A DNA stretch of 7,711 nucleotides from Promethearchaeota archaeon (GCA_019894735.1 JAGXOB010000107.1:1-7711), one strand, 5' to 3'; positions 1-6,300 are shown, numbered from the stretch's first letter. The notes: generated by a model not told the origin, from the letters alone. Program-made: numbers and translations.

Positions 1-551
1 TTTTTTCAGGTTTTCTTAATGCCATTGAGATAATGAGTGAGGAATTAATGCATGTAGGTGGGCTCCTTGATATAAATCTAAATGAAGGAATTCTTCTTGT
101 GACCAGATATGAATATATAACTGTTGGATTACTTGCATCTAAAACATCCAAATTATTAAGAGATTGTGTCAATAATTTTACAAATGATTTTGAAAATAAA
201 TTTAAAAGGTTTGTCAAAAAATCTTGTATAGATATGAACGAATATAAATCAGCTTATGAGTTTATAAATAAATACTTCTCAATTATTCCATATCAGAATA
301 TTAAAAATAAAAACCAGCTTATAACATTATCACATAAATATCATGAATTGCCAAAACAGATTGAGAATAATATTAAAAATATTTTTGAAAACGAAGATGA
401 ATATGAAAATGTTTTAAATGAATTAATTAAAACTCCATATTCAGACCCTTCTGAATTTTTTGATTTCTATGATGAATTTAAACATGAAATTGATGAATTG
501 GAATTGAAAAAGCCAAAGGAAGAAGAAGAAAAAAATAAATATTTAGAATAA
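1..551 (+). CDS. 3' part of an unrecognised gene, possibly with a longin/roadblock-like sensor domain
   Basis: The frame is open to the left edge, so the ATG at 33 is probably internal: the in-frame residues before it (FSGFLNAIEI) read as natural protein. At least 182 residues are visible. The first ~60 look like alternating hydrophobic strands and helices (GGLLDI, EGILLVTRYEYITVGLLAS) followed by an amphipathic helix. This resembles the small longin/roadblock-like domains common in archaeal, especially Asgard, signalling proteins; I infer this by eye and hold it weakly. The rest is helical, charged and Asn/Lys/Glu-rich, ending in an acidic-basic tail (KKPKEEEEKNKYLE). There is no signal peptide or membrane helix in the visible part. 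The gene converges on the minus-strand operon, and its stop lies about 8 bases from the point where the uvrA remnant loses homology. The start and N-terminal domains lie outside the window. Confidence 0.6.
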   Translation, partial: FSGFLNAIEIMSEELMHVGGLLDINLNEGILLVTRYEYITVGLLASKTSKLLRDCVNNFTNDFENKFKRFVKKSCIDMNEYKSAYEFINKYFSIIPYQNIKNKNQLITLSHKYHELPKQIENNIKNIFENEDEYENVLNELIKTPYSDPSEFFDFYDEFKHEIDELELKKPKEEEEKNKYLE

Positions 552-558
552 TTGAAGA

Positions 559-618
559 TTCCACATTTAAATCCTTTAAATTATGAAGTCTAGCTCCTAT
601 TAATCTAATTTTATCCAT
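559..618 (-). pseudogene. uvrA: 5' remnant of uvrA (excinuclease ABC subunit A), about 20 codons
   Basis: Reading the minus strand from the ATG at 618 gives MDKIRLIGARLHNLKDLNVE. This matches the invariant UvrA N-terminus (MDKI...GARxHNLK...NV), which in intact UvrA continues into a conserved IPRxKL stretch and the Walker A GLSGSGKSS. Here the similarity stops after residue 20. The frame then runs 26 codons antisense to the neighbouring gene's 3' end and stops at 478-480. No other minus frame resumes UvrA sequence. An AAAGGA Shine-Dalgarno-like element overlaps the DUF3795 stop codon, 14 bases before this ATG, so the intact gene was probably translated with DUF3795 as part of the same operon. 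UvrA is the damage-recognition ATPase of nucleotide excision repair; the remnant cannot have that function. It is either a real deletion/rearrangement scar or an assembly join. Confidence 0.72.
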
Positions 619-632
619 CTTTATCAAGTCCT

Positions 633-1061
633 TTATTTCAAATTTGGATTTAATTTATTACCACAATCAAAGCATTCCGCATCGTGGACGCAAATTTCTC
701 CGCCACAGTCCGGACATTGATATAACTTTTCTTGTTCTTGTATCCATTGTTCAAATCCGATCTCTTGAAGTCTCTTCAGATTCTTAACAGGGCTCACACC
801 ATATCTTTTAGAGTATCTCTCATCAATACTTTTCAAGTTTGAACATGGAAAAGTGTTGCATTCGTAGCAGAACTCGATTTCATTTTTTCTTATTAGTCCA
901 CAATTCTTTTTTATGAAAGAACAATTTTTATTTTGAATCCGACAGCCTTTACAACCATTTTTTCGACCTTTTTCTATGAAGAGATCCTTTTTAAGTAGTA
1001 GGTATGATCTACAAGCACCACAATAAACTCCACATGGAGTTGCTAAATTTTTTTCATACAT
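633..1061 (-). CDS. DUF3795 cysteine-rich putative metal-binding protein with C-terminal zinc ribbon
   Basis: This 142-residue protein has 15 cysteines. The N-terminus holds the family hallmark CGVYCGAC (C10, C14, C17). It is followed by further pairs at C37/C40, C47, C54, C65/C68 and C73, the last in a C-Y-E-C-N-T-F-P-C segment typical of DUF3795. A helical segment follows at ~75-112. The C-terminus is a separate zinc ribbon with CPDC (C116/C119), C124, H126, and CFDC (C130/C133). The family is widespread in archaea and anaerobic bacteria and has no established function; metal or iron-sulfur binding is inferred from the cysteines. The CX3CX2C spacing resembles radical SAM enzymes, but the protein is far too short for that barrel. 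It lies 30 bases after the toroid gene as the last intact gene of the operon. The ATG at 1061 fits the family start; upstream GAAGTGA is a weak ribosome-binding site. Confidence 0.85.
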   Translation of the reverse strand: MYEKNLATPCGVYCGACRSYLLLKKDLFIEKGRKNGCKGCRIQNKNCSFIKKNCGLIRKNEIEFCYECNTFPCSNLKSIDERYSKRYGVSPVKNLKRLQEIGFEQWIQEQEKLYQCPDCGGEICVHDAECFDCGNKLNPNLK

Positions 1062-1091
1062 TTCTTATTTCACTTCAAATTTTTAGTTTAT

Positions 1092-2108
1092 TTAATTATA
1101 AAACCCTTTCAAAACTTTCATTGCCTTTAGAGTAATCCATTTACTCTCTTTACCCTTTTGTTCAATATTTGCCTGCATTCGTCCATTAAAGGTTTTTTCT
1201 AAAATCCATCTACCATTTTCATTTTGCTTAGATATAATTAGATCAATAGCATCTTGCATTCTTTCATCCTTACAGCCTAAGCTTGTTAATATCTCTAAAA
1301 CCTCCAAAGCATCAATTTTCCACATTAAAGGGAAACCAAATTGTGTCCATTCTTGCTTGGCTATCGCATTTAAATTATGACTTTGTTTATAAATATGATG
1401 AATGAGTAAATATTCAACTGCTTTATTAATAACATCAATAACTCCTTCTGATCTCCTTTTAGGTGGAATTTCAGCCAGTGCTTTTAAATTTTTAACAACG
1501 CACATATAACAAGTATGTTTTCCCCAACATGCTTCACCCTTTTTAGATCCGATATTATAAGGCCATTCATCAGGGGCATATTCTAATCCATCATCAAAAC
1601 GCTGATAATTGACAATCCAATTTATTCCTTGCTGAATTCTTGAATCTTCTATATATCCAAACCTAATTAAACTCCAGAGCATATTACCAGTAAGACAAGG
1701 CAAAACTTTATTGTGATCTCCGCCATTTCCATTACTATAATACGCAAACGCTCCACTTAATTTATCTTGTGCTCTTTCAAGGATAAATTCACACATTTTT
1801 TGAATTCTTATATCCCTACTGTCTGCACCAAGTTCTGCTAAGACTATAATTTGCCATACAGTTCCTTTATATTTAGTCTTTATATAGAAGTTTTCAGCCA
1901 TTTCCCAATAACCCCCTGATTGTTGGTTATTTAAAATCTTAGGGACTAAGCCTTCCAACATAATTTTCTCTTTTGCTTCTTTGAATTCACTACAATGTTC
2001 ATTTTGGTTCATAATATCTATTAGAGTGAAGTACCGGACTGATAAATTGTTGGCTTCTAATAACCATTCAGTTGGGTCTGAATTTAAATACGACTTCCAA
2101 TTTTTCAC
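1092..2108 (-). CDS. Alpha/alpha-toroid protein (terpenoid cyclase / prenyltransferase fold)
   Basis: This 338-residue soluble protein is made of repeated helical hairpins of the squalene-cyclase/prenyltransferase toroid type. QW-like repeat ends are visible at ~58-70 (NNQQSGGYWEM), ~161-177 (INWIVNYQRFDDGLEY) and ~287-304 (IISKQNENGRW). It also has KYKGTVWQ, CLTGNMLWSLIRFGY and FGFPLMW segments, and a His/Cys cluster GEACWGKHTCYMC (C194, H198, C200, C203). I recognise it as a conserved family found in bacteria and archaea and usually annotated only by fold. I see no DxDD cyclase motif, so oxidosqualene or squalene cyclisation is unlikely. The cluster aligns loosely with the Zn-ligand helix of protein prenyltransferase beta subunits, but that is only suggestive. 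The start is a GTG: the nearby ATG at 2123 is out of frame. It lies 19 bases behind the BtrH-like gene and is probably co-transcribed with it. Substrate and function are unknown. Confidence 0.7.
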   Translation of the reverse strand: MKNWKSYLNSDPTEWLLEANNLSVRYFTLIDIMNQNEHCSEFKEAKEKIMLEGLVPKILNNQQSGGYWEMAENFYIKTKYKGTVWQIIVLAELGADSRDIRIQKMCEFILERAQDKLSGAFAYYSNGNGGDHNKVLPCLTGNMLWSLIRFGYIEDSRIQQGINWIVNYQRFDDGLEYAPDEWPYNIGSKKGEACWGKHTCYMCVVKNLKALAEIPPKRRSEGVIDVINKAVEYLLIHHIYKQSHNLNAIAKQEWTQFGFPLMWKIDALEVLEILTSLGCKDERMQDAIDLIISKQNENGRWILEKTFNGRMQANIEQKGKESKWITLKAMKVLKGFYN

Positions 2109-2127
2109 TATTTATAACACCCATTTC

Positions 2128-3261
2128 TTAAACTTTAATTTTTGCTAAATTTTTAAACAACTTTTCCTCCAGTATGAGAATCTCTAAAACTAAATTATGT
2201 AAATCTTCAAAATTTACATGATTTAAACATTCCGTTTTATATTCATCAGCAGCATTTTTTAAAGTTTCAGCAAAGATAGTCCAATTCTTAGCAGAATCAC
2301 TAATTATGGGGACTGATTCTTCTAATATATTGAATTCCATGTTACTCCATGCCATTGGACCTTCTCTAAGCTCCTTTTGACTTAATAATTCTTGAAGAAA
2401 TTGTGAGTAAAGATTACGAAATGCAGCCCCTCCAGTGCCCCAAGTCTCAATATATCCATGTAATAATTCAAACATAAGTCTCGCTCGTGAAATAATTTTC
2501 CCTGTGGGATCCTTTGATTCACCTTGCAATTTTACTTTCCATTCTGGGATTGATCTTGCTAATAATTTAATCCCTTGGATTCCACTATTATTTATTGATG
2601 GACGCAACATATTATCGACCACTTTTTTAATTGCGACTTTTACTCCTGCTGCTAGAGGTGGATGTTTTCCGTCAGGTCTTCTCACCATGGAAAATTGGAC
2701 ATTGTTTGGATACATAAATTTTGGACCATGTTCAGAACTCCTTGCTTCTTTTAGTTCATTTATTGGAACTTCTTGAAACCCTTCATATTCAGAATCACCT
2801 ACATACGCAATTCCTTCTACATCATTATAACCCGCCAGAGTAATTGCATGTCCACCAAAATGAATATCTCCTTCTTCTTTAAAATATGGCAAATAACCTA
2901 GATCAACTTTAAGGATTAATGGAATATTTTGAGTTAACAGTTTTTTTGACTCCTCCCATGCTTTATCAGCACTAGTAAAAGACTGTTTCCTTAATATTAT
3001 TCCTAATAATCGGCAAGCCAATGAATTTAGTTCGATTGTTCCTTGCTTACCTCCCAGGAAAAAAGGAATGTCTGATTCCGGTATAAATGAAACACTATTG
3101 GTGGTATCGAAAAACCCGAATCCCATTGTTGCATCTAATCCAAATGCCATAGGTTCTGACATAGGAAAACCGTGAAATTCAAAAAGATCTCTAATCGAAG
3201 AGGATTCACAATGATGACCAATCCTGTGGATAAAATTATTTACTATATGCCTTTGTGTCAA
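2128..3261 (-). CDS. BtrH-like protein: papain-fold acyltransferase/peptidase domain plus DUF4872
   Basis: With the TTG start chosen here the protein has 377 residues. The N-terminal ~190 residues match the BtrH N-terminal domain. The segment IGHHCESSSIRDLF carries the presumed nucleophile C18, FGGHAIT the presumed histidine H138, and YVGDSEYEG an acidic partner D156. The C-terminal part is the helical DUF4872 region, with a TGGAAFRNLYSQFL signature at ~276-289. In butirosin biosynthesis BtrH moves a gamma-glutamyl-GABA acyl group from an acyl carrier protein to an aminoglycoside. Relatives are generally taken as cysteine acyltransferases or amide-forming enzymes, so the substrate here is unknown. 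No carrier-protein gene is visible. There is no signal peptide. The start is set by the strong GAGGAGGAGG element five bases ahead of the TTG. An ATG at 3288 is in frame and would add nine Lys/Glu-rich residues, but it has no good ribosome-binding site. The gene overlaps the PadR gene by 26 bases. Confidence 0.82.
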   Translation of the reverse strand: MTQRHIVNNFIHRIGHHCESSSIRDLFEFHGFPMSEPMAFGLDATMGFGFFDTTNSVSFIPESDIPFFLGGKQGTIELNSLACRLLGIILRKQSFTSADKAWEESKKLLTQNIPLILKVDLGYLPYFKEEGDIHFGGHAITLAGYNDVEGIAYVGDSEYEGFQEVPINELKEARSSEHGPKFMYPNNVQFSMVRRPDGKHPPLAAGVKVAIKKVVDNMLRPSINNSGIQGIKLLARSIPEWKVKLQGESKDPTGKIISRARLMFELLHGYIETWGTGGAAFRNLYSQFLQELLSQKELREGPMAWSNMEFNILEESVPIISDSAKNWTIFAETLKNAADEYKTECLNHVNFEDLHNLVLEILILEEKLFKNLAKIKV

Positions 3262-3817
3262 CTTTTCCTCCTCCTCTTTTGATTTCATCTAAAACCATCT
3301 CTAAAAATTCAATATCAGCCTGTAGGATTTTACATGGGTGAATAAATAAACCCCTAACATTTAGTGGCATTTTAGAATTTTCAGCTAACATTTTCTCTAA
3401 TTCTAATTTATGTTTTTTTATAGTGTTTAGCGAATTAGTGAAAACTTCTACTTGTTCTTCCTCTGTTAAATAAGGTAACATTGAAAATGCCATATAGAAA
3501 TCGGGATCGTTCCTACCTATAAACTCATTTAGAACCTTAAATATCTTTTTTTTAAGTAGTTTAGTGCCTTTAACTGTTATTTTATAAATTTTCACCAAAC
3601 GATTGTTTTCCTCTTCCGACCAAGAATCTACTAACTCTTTCTCTTTTAAATTTTTCAATACACCATATACTGACGATTCTCCAATAGCTGTCCAAGCTCT
3701 CATTCCCCTTTTTTTAATCCTTTCATTTATATCTTTCCCATGACACGGATGTTCCGATACTAATCCTAAAACAGCAAAAGAAATATGACTTAAATCAGTA
3801 CTTTCATCAGTAGACAT
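3236..3817 (-). CDS. PadR-family transcriptional regulator
   Basis: This 193-residue DNA-binding protein carries a PadR winged helix at ~9-90. LSHISFAVLGLVSEHPCHGKD begins helix 1 and the turn, GESSVYGVLKNLKEKELVDS is the recognition helix region, and VKIYKITVKGTKLL is the wing and following helix. The C-terminal ~100 residues are helical and charged, as in PadR dimerisation domains. PadR proteins usually repress a neighbouring operon and release DNA on binding a small hydrophobic ligand. This gene is first in a four-gene minus-strand operon and follows a perfect palindrome, so autorepression together with the BtrH-like, toroid and DUF3795 genes is the natural reading. The ATG at 3817 is chosen; a TTG two codons upstream (3823) is possible but has no support. 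No Shine-Dalgarno is seen, and the predicted leader is about 55 bases. Its last codons contain the ribosome-binding site of the next gene. Confidence 0.9.
   Translation of the reverse strand: MSTDESTDLSHISFAVLGLVSEHPCHGKDINERIKKRGMRAWTAIGESSVYGVLKNLKEKELVDSWSEEENNRLVKIYKITVKGTKLLKKKIFKVLNEFIGRNDPDFYMAFSMLPYLTEEEQVEVFTNSLNTIKKHKLELEKMLAENSKMPLNVRGLFIHPCKILQADIEFLEMVLDEIKRGGGKVDTKAYSK
3267..3276 (-). promoter_or_regulatory. Ribosome-binding site of the BtrH-like gene, inside the PadR reading frame
   Basis: On the minus strand the sequence reads GAGGAGGAGG, then AAAAG, then TTG. The spacing is ideal for a TTG start at 3261 and impossible for the ATG at 3288, which lies upstream of it. It encodes Arg-Gly-Gly-Gly near the PadR C-terminus, implying translational coupling of the two genes. 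Confidence 0.7.
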
Positions 3818-3851
3818 AATCAATAATCATTTTGAATTATTACGCGATCGA

Positions 3852-3879
3852 TCTATATTAAGATCGTTCTTAATATAGA
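3852..3879. promoter_or_regulatory. Perfect 12-4-12 palindrome, likely PadR operator
   Basis: TCTATATTAAGA, spacer TCGT, then TCTTAATATAGA: both arms are exact reverse complements. The palindrome lies 35 bases ahead of the PadR ATG. It covers the predicted transcription start (~3874) of the minus-strand operon, just downstream of its TATA box, so bound repressor would block initiation. PadR dimers bind inverted repeats, so this is the obvious operator. I found no second copy of either arm elsewhere in the window. Confidence 0.7.
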
Positions 3880-3896
3880 ATGATATGAATCAAGAA

Positions 3897-3904
3897 TATT
3901 TAAA
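3897..3904 (-). promoter_or_regulatory. TATA box of the PadR operon
   Basis: The minus strand reads TTTAAATA, preceded by a purine-containing AATAAG segment that could act as a BRE. A start about 26 bases downstream falls near 3874, within the palindrome. The element is nearly symmetric, so it might also help the divergent plus-strand gene, whose own promoter I cannot place clearly. Confidence 0.45.
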
Positions 3905-4035
3905 CTTATTCTTAAATGAAAAAAAAATAAAAATAGACTTTATTAAACTTCCAATTACAAATGAATATTTTTTAATTCTGAAAATCATTCATTATAACCA
4001 CGTCAGATGAAACACATCCTAATGTAATTGACAAG

Positions 4036-4737
4036 TTGGATAAACCACTTCCTCTTTGGGGAATAGCACTCATCCCAGTATATATTTCGGCTTTATTTAT
4101 AATTATCTTATTTCCTCTGGCTCAAGATTGGACATGGATTGAAGCTTGGGTATTCATTATATCATTTGCAGTAAACTTTACTATCAGTTACTATCTCATA
4201 AATAAAAAGAATCCACGCGTCATTCGGAACCGCATTAAAATAAAAAAGGCAGGTATCACAGAGAAGACAAAAAGTTCTGCAAGATCGGATTGGTTCATAA
4301 TGCCGTTGCTTTCTATAGGATTTATTGGAGCAATAATCTTACCACCATTTGATCATCGTTATTTATGGTCTCCAATTATTTTCCCAATAGAGATAATCGG
4401 TCTGATAATCTTAAATGGTGGTCTTATCATCATGGATTTTGCGATGATACAAAATGCTTATGCTTCAAAAATATTAGATATAAATAAAGGTCAAAAACTT
4501 ATTGATACAGGATTATATGGTCATATGCGTCACCCACTCTACACAGGAGGGATTTTAATGATATTTGGATTGCCTATAGCGTTAGGATCCTGGATATCGT
4601 TAATACCCGCAGCAATTGGAGTGTTAGCCATAATAATTCGAATAAAATTCGAGGAGGAGATGCTTATCAAGGGAATGGACGGTTATGAGGAATATCGAAC
4701 TAGAGTTAAATACAAAATTATACCTAAAATTTACTGA
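4036..4737 (+). CDS. Membrane methyltransferase of the ICMT / phospholipid methyltransferase type
   Basis: This 233-residue integral membrane protein has hydrophobic segments at ~8-28, 35-54, 88-104, 113-134 and a long 172-203 stretch. The family signature follows helix 4: GLYGHMRHPLYTGG (159-172, with the RHPxYxG core), then EEEML (206-210) and YEEYRTRV (217-224). In the isoprenylcysteine carboxyl methyltransferase superfamily these residues form the cytosolic S-adenosylmethionine site. Known members methylate prenylcysteine carboxylates or phospholipid amines; the substrate here cannot be told from sequence. The start is uncertain: the first usable codon is the TTG at 4036, which has no Shine-Dalgarno. 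The frame is open back to 3982, with no ATG or GTG in between. The gene is divergent from the PadR operon and shares its upstream region, so it may share its control. A T-rich tract follows, suggesting it is transcribed separately from the polyamine gene. Confidence 0.8.
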   Translation: MDKPLPLWGIALIPVYISALFIIILFPLAQDWTWIEAWVFIISFAVNFTISYYLINKKNPRVIRNRIKIKKAGITEKTKSSARSDWFIMPLLSIGFIGAIILPPFDHRYLWSPIIFPIEIIGLIILNGGLIIMDFAMIQNAYASKILDINKGQKLIDTGLYGHMRHPLYTGGILMIFGLPIALGSWISLIPAAIGVLAIIIRIKFEEEMLIKGMDGYEEYRTRVKYKIIPKIY

Positions 4738-4754
4738 ATTTTGCTTAGTTTTTT
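4738..4754 (+). terminator. Oligo-T terminator after the methyltransferase gene
   Basis: Two T runs (4739-4742 and six T at 4749-4754) directly follow the stop codon. Archaeal transcription commonly ends at such tracts without a hairpin. None is visible here. Confidence 0.4.
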
Positions 4755-4767
4755 CACGATATTGAGT

Positions 4768-4776
4768 AAAATATTT
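4768..4776 (+). promoter_or_regulatory. Possible TATA box of the polyamine fusion gene
   Basis: AAAATATTT lies about 27 bases before the ATG at 4802. That would start the transcript at or a few bases before the ATG, giving a leaderless message. This agrees with the absence of a Shine-Dalgarno. The region is AT-rich, so the element is weakly specific. Confidence 0.35.
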
Positions 4777-4801
4777 CTTATTTAATTCATAGACTTACAA
4801 T

Positions 4802-6241
4802 ATGAAGGAAGAAATAGAAGAAATTTTAACAATTATAGCTGAAAAGGCACAGTTAGCTGAGGGTATTGAAGGTGTACGATCAACTCTATTAACAATGTAT
4901 CGCTTTCCATCTCTCAAAAACAAAAAGGTTTCCCAAAAAACCGGAATCGCAATACCTGCCTTAGCAGCTGTTCGAGGTGAATTAGTAAAAGCGGGACTTA
5001 TAGAAAGGAAAAATTTTCTCGGTGAAAATGGTAGAGCTTGGATTCGTGAAAACTTGAATTTAAAGTTTGAATATGATCCTCTTCCTTATAATTTTGACTT
5101 TTCTTTATCTGAAATTCCGAAAGAATTTCCTTCTTTTAGTAAAATAGAAAAAATCTTAGAAAATCGTCCCGAACCAGATTTTGCGTTAGATCAATCGCAT
5201 GCTATTTCTTCTACAGTTGTAAATCGGGCTCTTTATCTTTTAAAAAAAGGAGATATTGAGGGAAGAAAAATAGTATTCCTGGGGGATGATGACGCTACTT
5301 CTTTAGCTGTTGGTTTGTTGAACTTAGCTGAAGAAATAACGGTTATAGATATCGATCCTAACGTTATAAAATTTCTCTCTGAGAGTGCTAACAATCTTAC
5401 TTTAAAAAATTATAATGTTGTATCTCACGATCTTAGAGAATCTTCTCCTATAAGTGTTCTGAACAAATATGATATTGTCGTAATGGATCCTCCTTATACT
5501 AATGAAGGATTACGTTTATTTCTAAAAAGAGCTAAACAGCTTTTAAAAACTAAATTGAATATCGAAAATAAAGAACACAAAGTTATAGGTAAAAGATGTC
5601 TTCTATGCTTCGGAAATAAACCTCCCAAAGAAATGCAACAAATCCAGTTATCTATTTTAGATCATGGTTTTATAATAAAAGAAATGATTCCTTACTTTAA
5701 TCTTTATAAAGGAGCGAGTATACTGGGCCAGTTTAGTCACCTTTATTATTTGGAATTAGCAGAAATTCAAAATGTCGAGGATAAATTAAGTTTAAATGCG
5801 CTCCCAATTTATACTGCCGATCAAAAAGCAAGAAAAGCAATTCCCTATCGTCCTATCGGATATCATTTCGTAGGAGAAATGCGTTTTTCAGACCAAAACC
5901 TTCTTTTAGAAAATGATAAAATTCAAAAAATTTTTCTTGACGCCCTAAATCATGCGGATTTAATAACTTACGATATATTCCATCATAATTATCAGCCATA
6001 TGGATATAGTGCTGTTGCCATACTTAAAACAAGTCATGCCACAATTCATACTTGGCCAGAACATGGATATATTAGCGTGGATATATTTATTTGTGATGAG
6101 TTCTCTAAAGGATTAGCTGTTGTAAGATTTTTAATAAATAAGTTTAAACCCGAAACGTTTGAATTTCTTTATATGGAACGTGGGAAAGATTCAGCGATTA
6201 AATATGAACCACTTGATCTAGAAAACAAAGAGAAAACCTAA
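4802..6241 (+). CDS. bpsA: BpsA-AdoMet decarboxylase fusion (branched-chain polyamine synthesis)
   Basis: A 479-residue fusion. Residues ~1-322 are BpsA, N4-bis(aminopropyl)spermidine synthase, which adds aminopropyl groups to spermidine to make branched polyamines. They comprise a winged-helix-like N-terminus (~24-85) and a Rossmann aminopropyltransferase core with the acidic GDDD motif (161-164), VIDIDP (181-186) and VMDPPY (227-232). After a ~30-residue linker, residues ~353-461 form a complete class-1 S-adenosylmethionine decarboxylase: YHFVGEM, PYGYSAV, SHATIHTWPEHGY and SVDIFIC. By comparison with Thermotoga maritima AdoMetDC, S411 would become the pyruvoyl group, with H416 and C431 as processing/catalytic residues. 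Their spacing (5 and 15) equals that of Ser63, His68 and Cys83. Self-cleavage before S411 would leave BpsA on the beta chain and free a 69-residue alpha chain. T410 replaces the Glu normally preceding the serine, so arginine or ornithine decarboxylation, known for some relatives, cannot be excluded. It appears monocistronic. Confidence 0.9.
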   Translation: MKEEIEEILTIIAEKAQLAEGIEGVRSTLLTMYRFPSLKNKKVSQKTGIAIPALAAVRGELVKAGLIERKNFLGENGRAWIRENLNLKFEYDPLPYNFDFSLSEIPKEFPSFSKIEKILENRPEPDFALDQSHAISSTVVNRALYLLKKGDIEGRKIVFLGDDDATSLAVGLLNLAEEITVIDIDPNVIKFLSESANNLTLKNYNVVSHDLRESSPISVLNKYDIVVMDPPYTNEGLRLFLKRAKQLLKTKLNIENKEHKVIGKRCLLCFGNKPPKEMQQIQLSILDHGFIIKEMIPYFNLYKGASILGQFSHLYYLELAEIQNVEDKLSLNALPIYTADQKARKAIPYRPIGYHFVGEMRFSDQNLLLENDKIQKIFLDALNHADLITYDIFHHNYQPYGYSAVAILKTSHATIHTWPEHGYISVDIFICDEFSKGLAVVRFLINKFKPETFEFLYMERGKDSAIKYEPLDLENKEKT

Positions 6242-6300
6242 TAGAGCAAGAAGATACAGCGTTATCTATCTCGGTTTCACATAAGAAAGTTGAAAGAACG

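Noticed and set aside
1092..2108. Squalene or oxidosqualene cyclase identity for the toroid protein
   Set aside because: It is about half the length of those enzymes and lacks the DxDD-type catalytic motif; only the fold-level repeats are shared.
2435..2776. A 113-codon plus-strand frame opposite the BtrH-like gene
   Set aside because: It lies wholly antisense to a well-supported coding sequence with recognisable motifs and shows no family features of its own.
3885..4010. A 41-codon plus-strand frame (begins MNQEYLNLFLNEKK) in the divergent promoter region
   Set aside because: It has no ribosome-binding site, overlaps the operon TATA box, and its AT-driven Asn/Lys/Ile/Leu composition is what chance gives in such DNA. 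Conservation in relatives would be needed to accept it.
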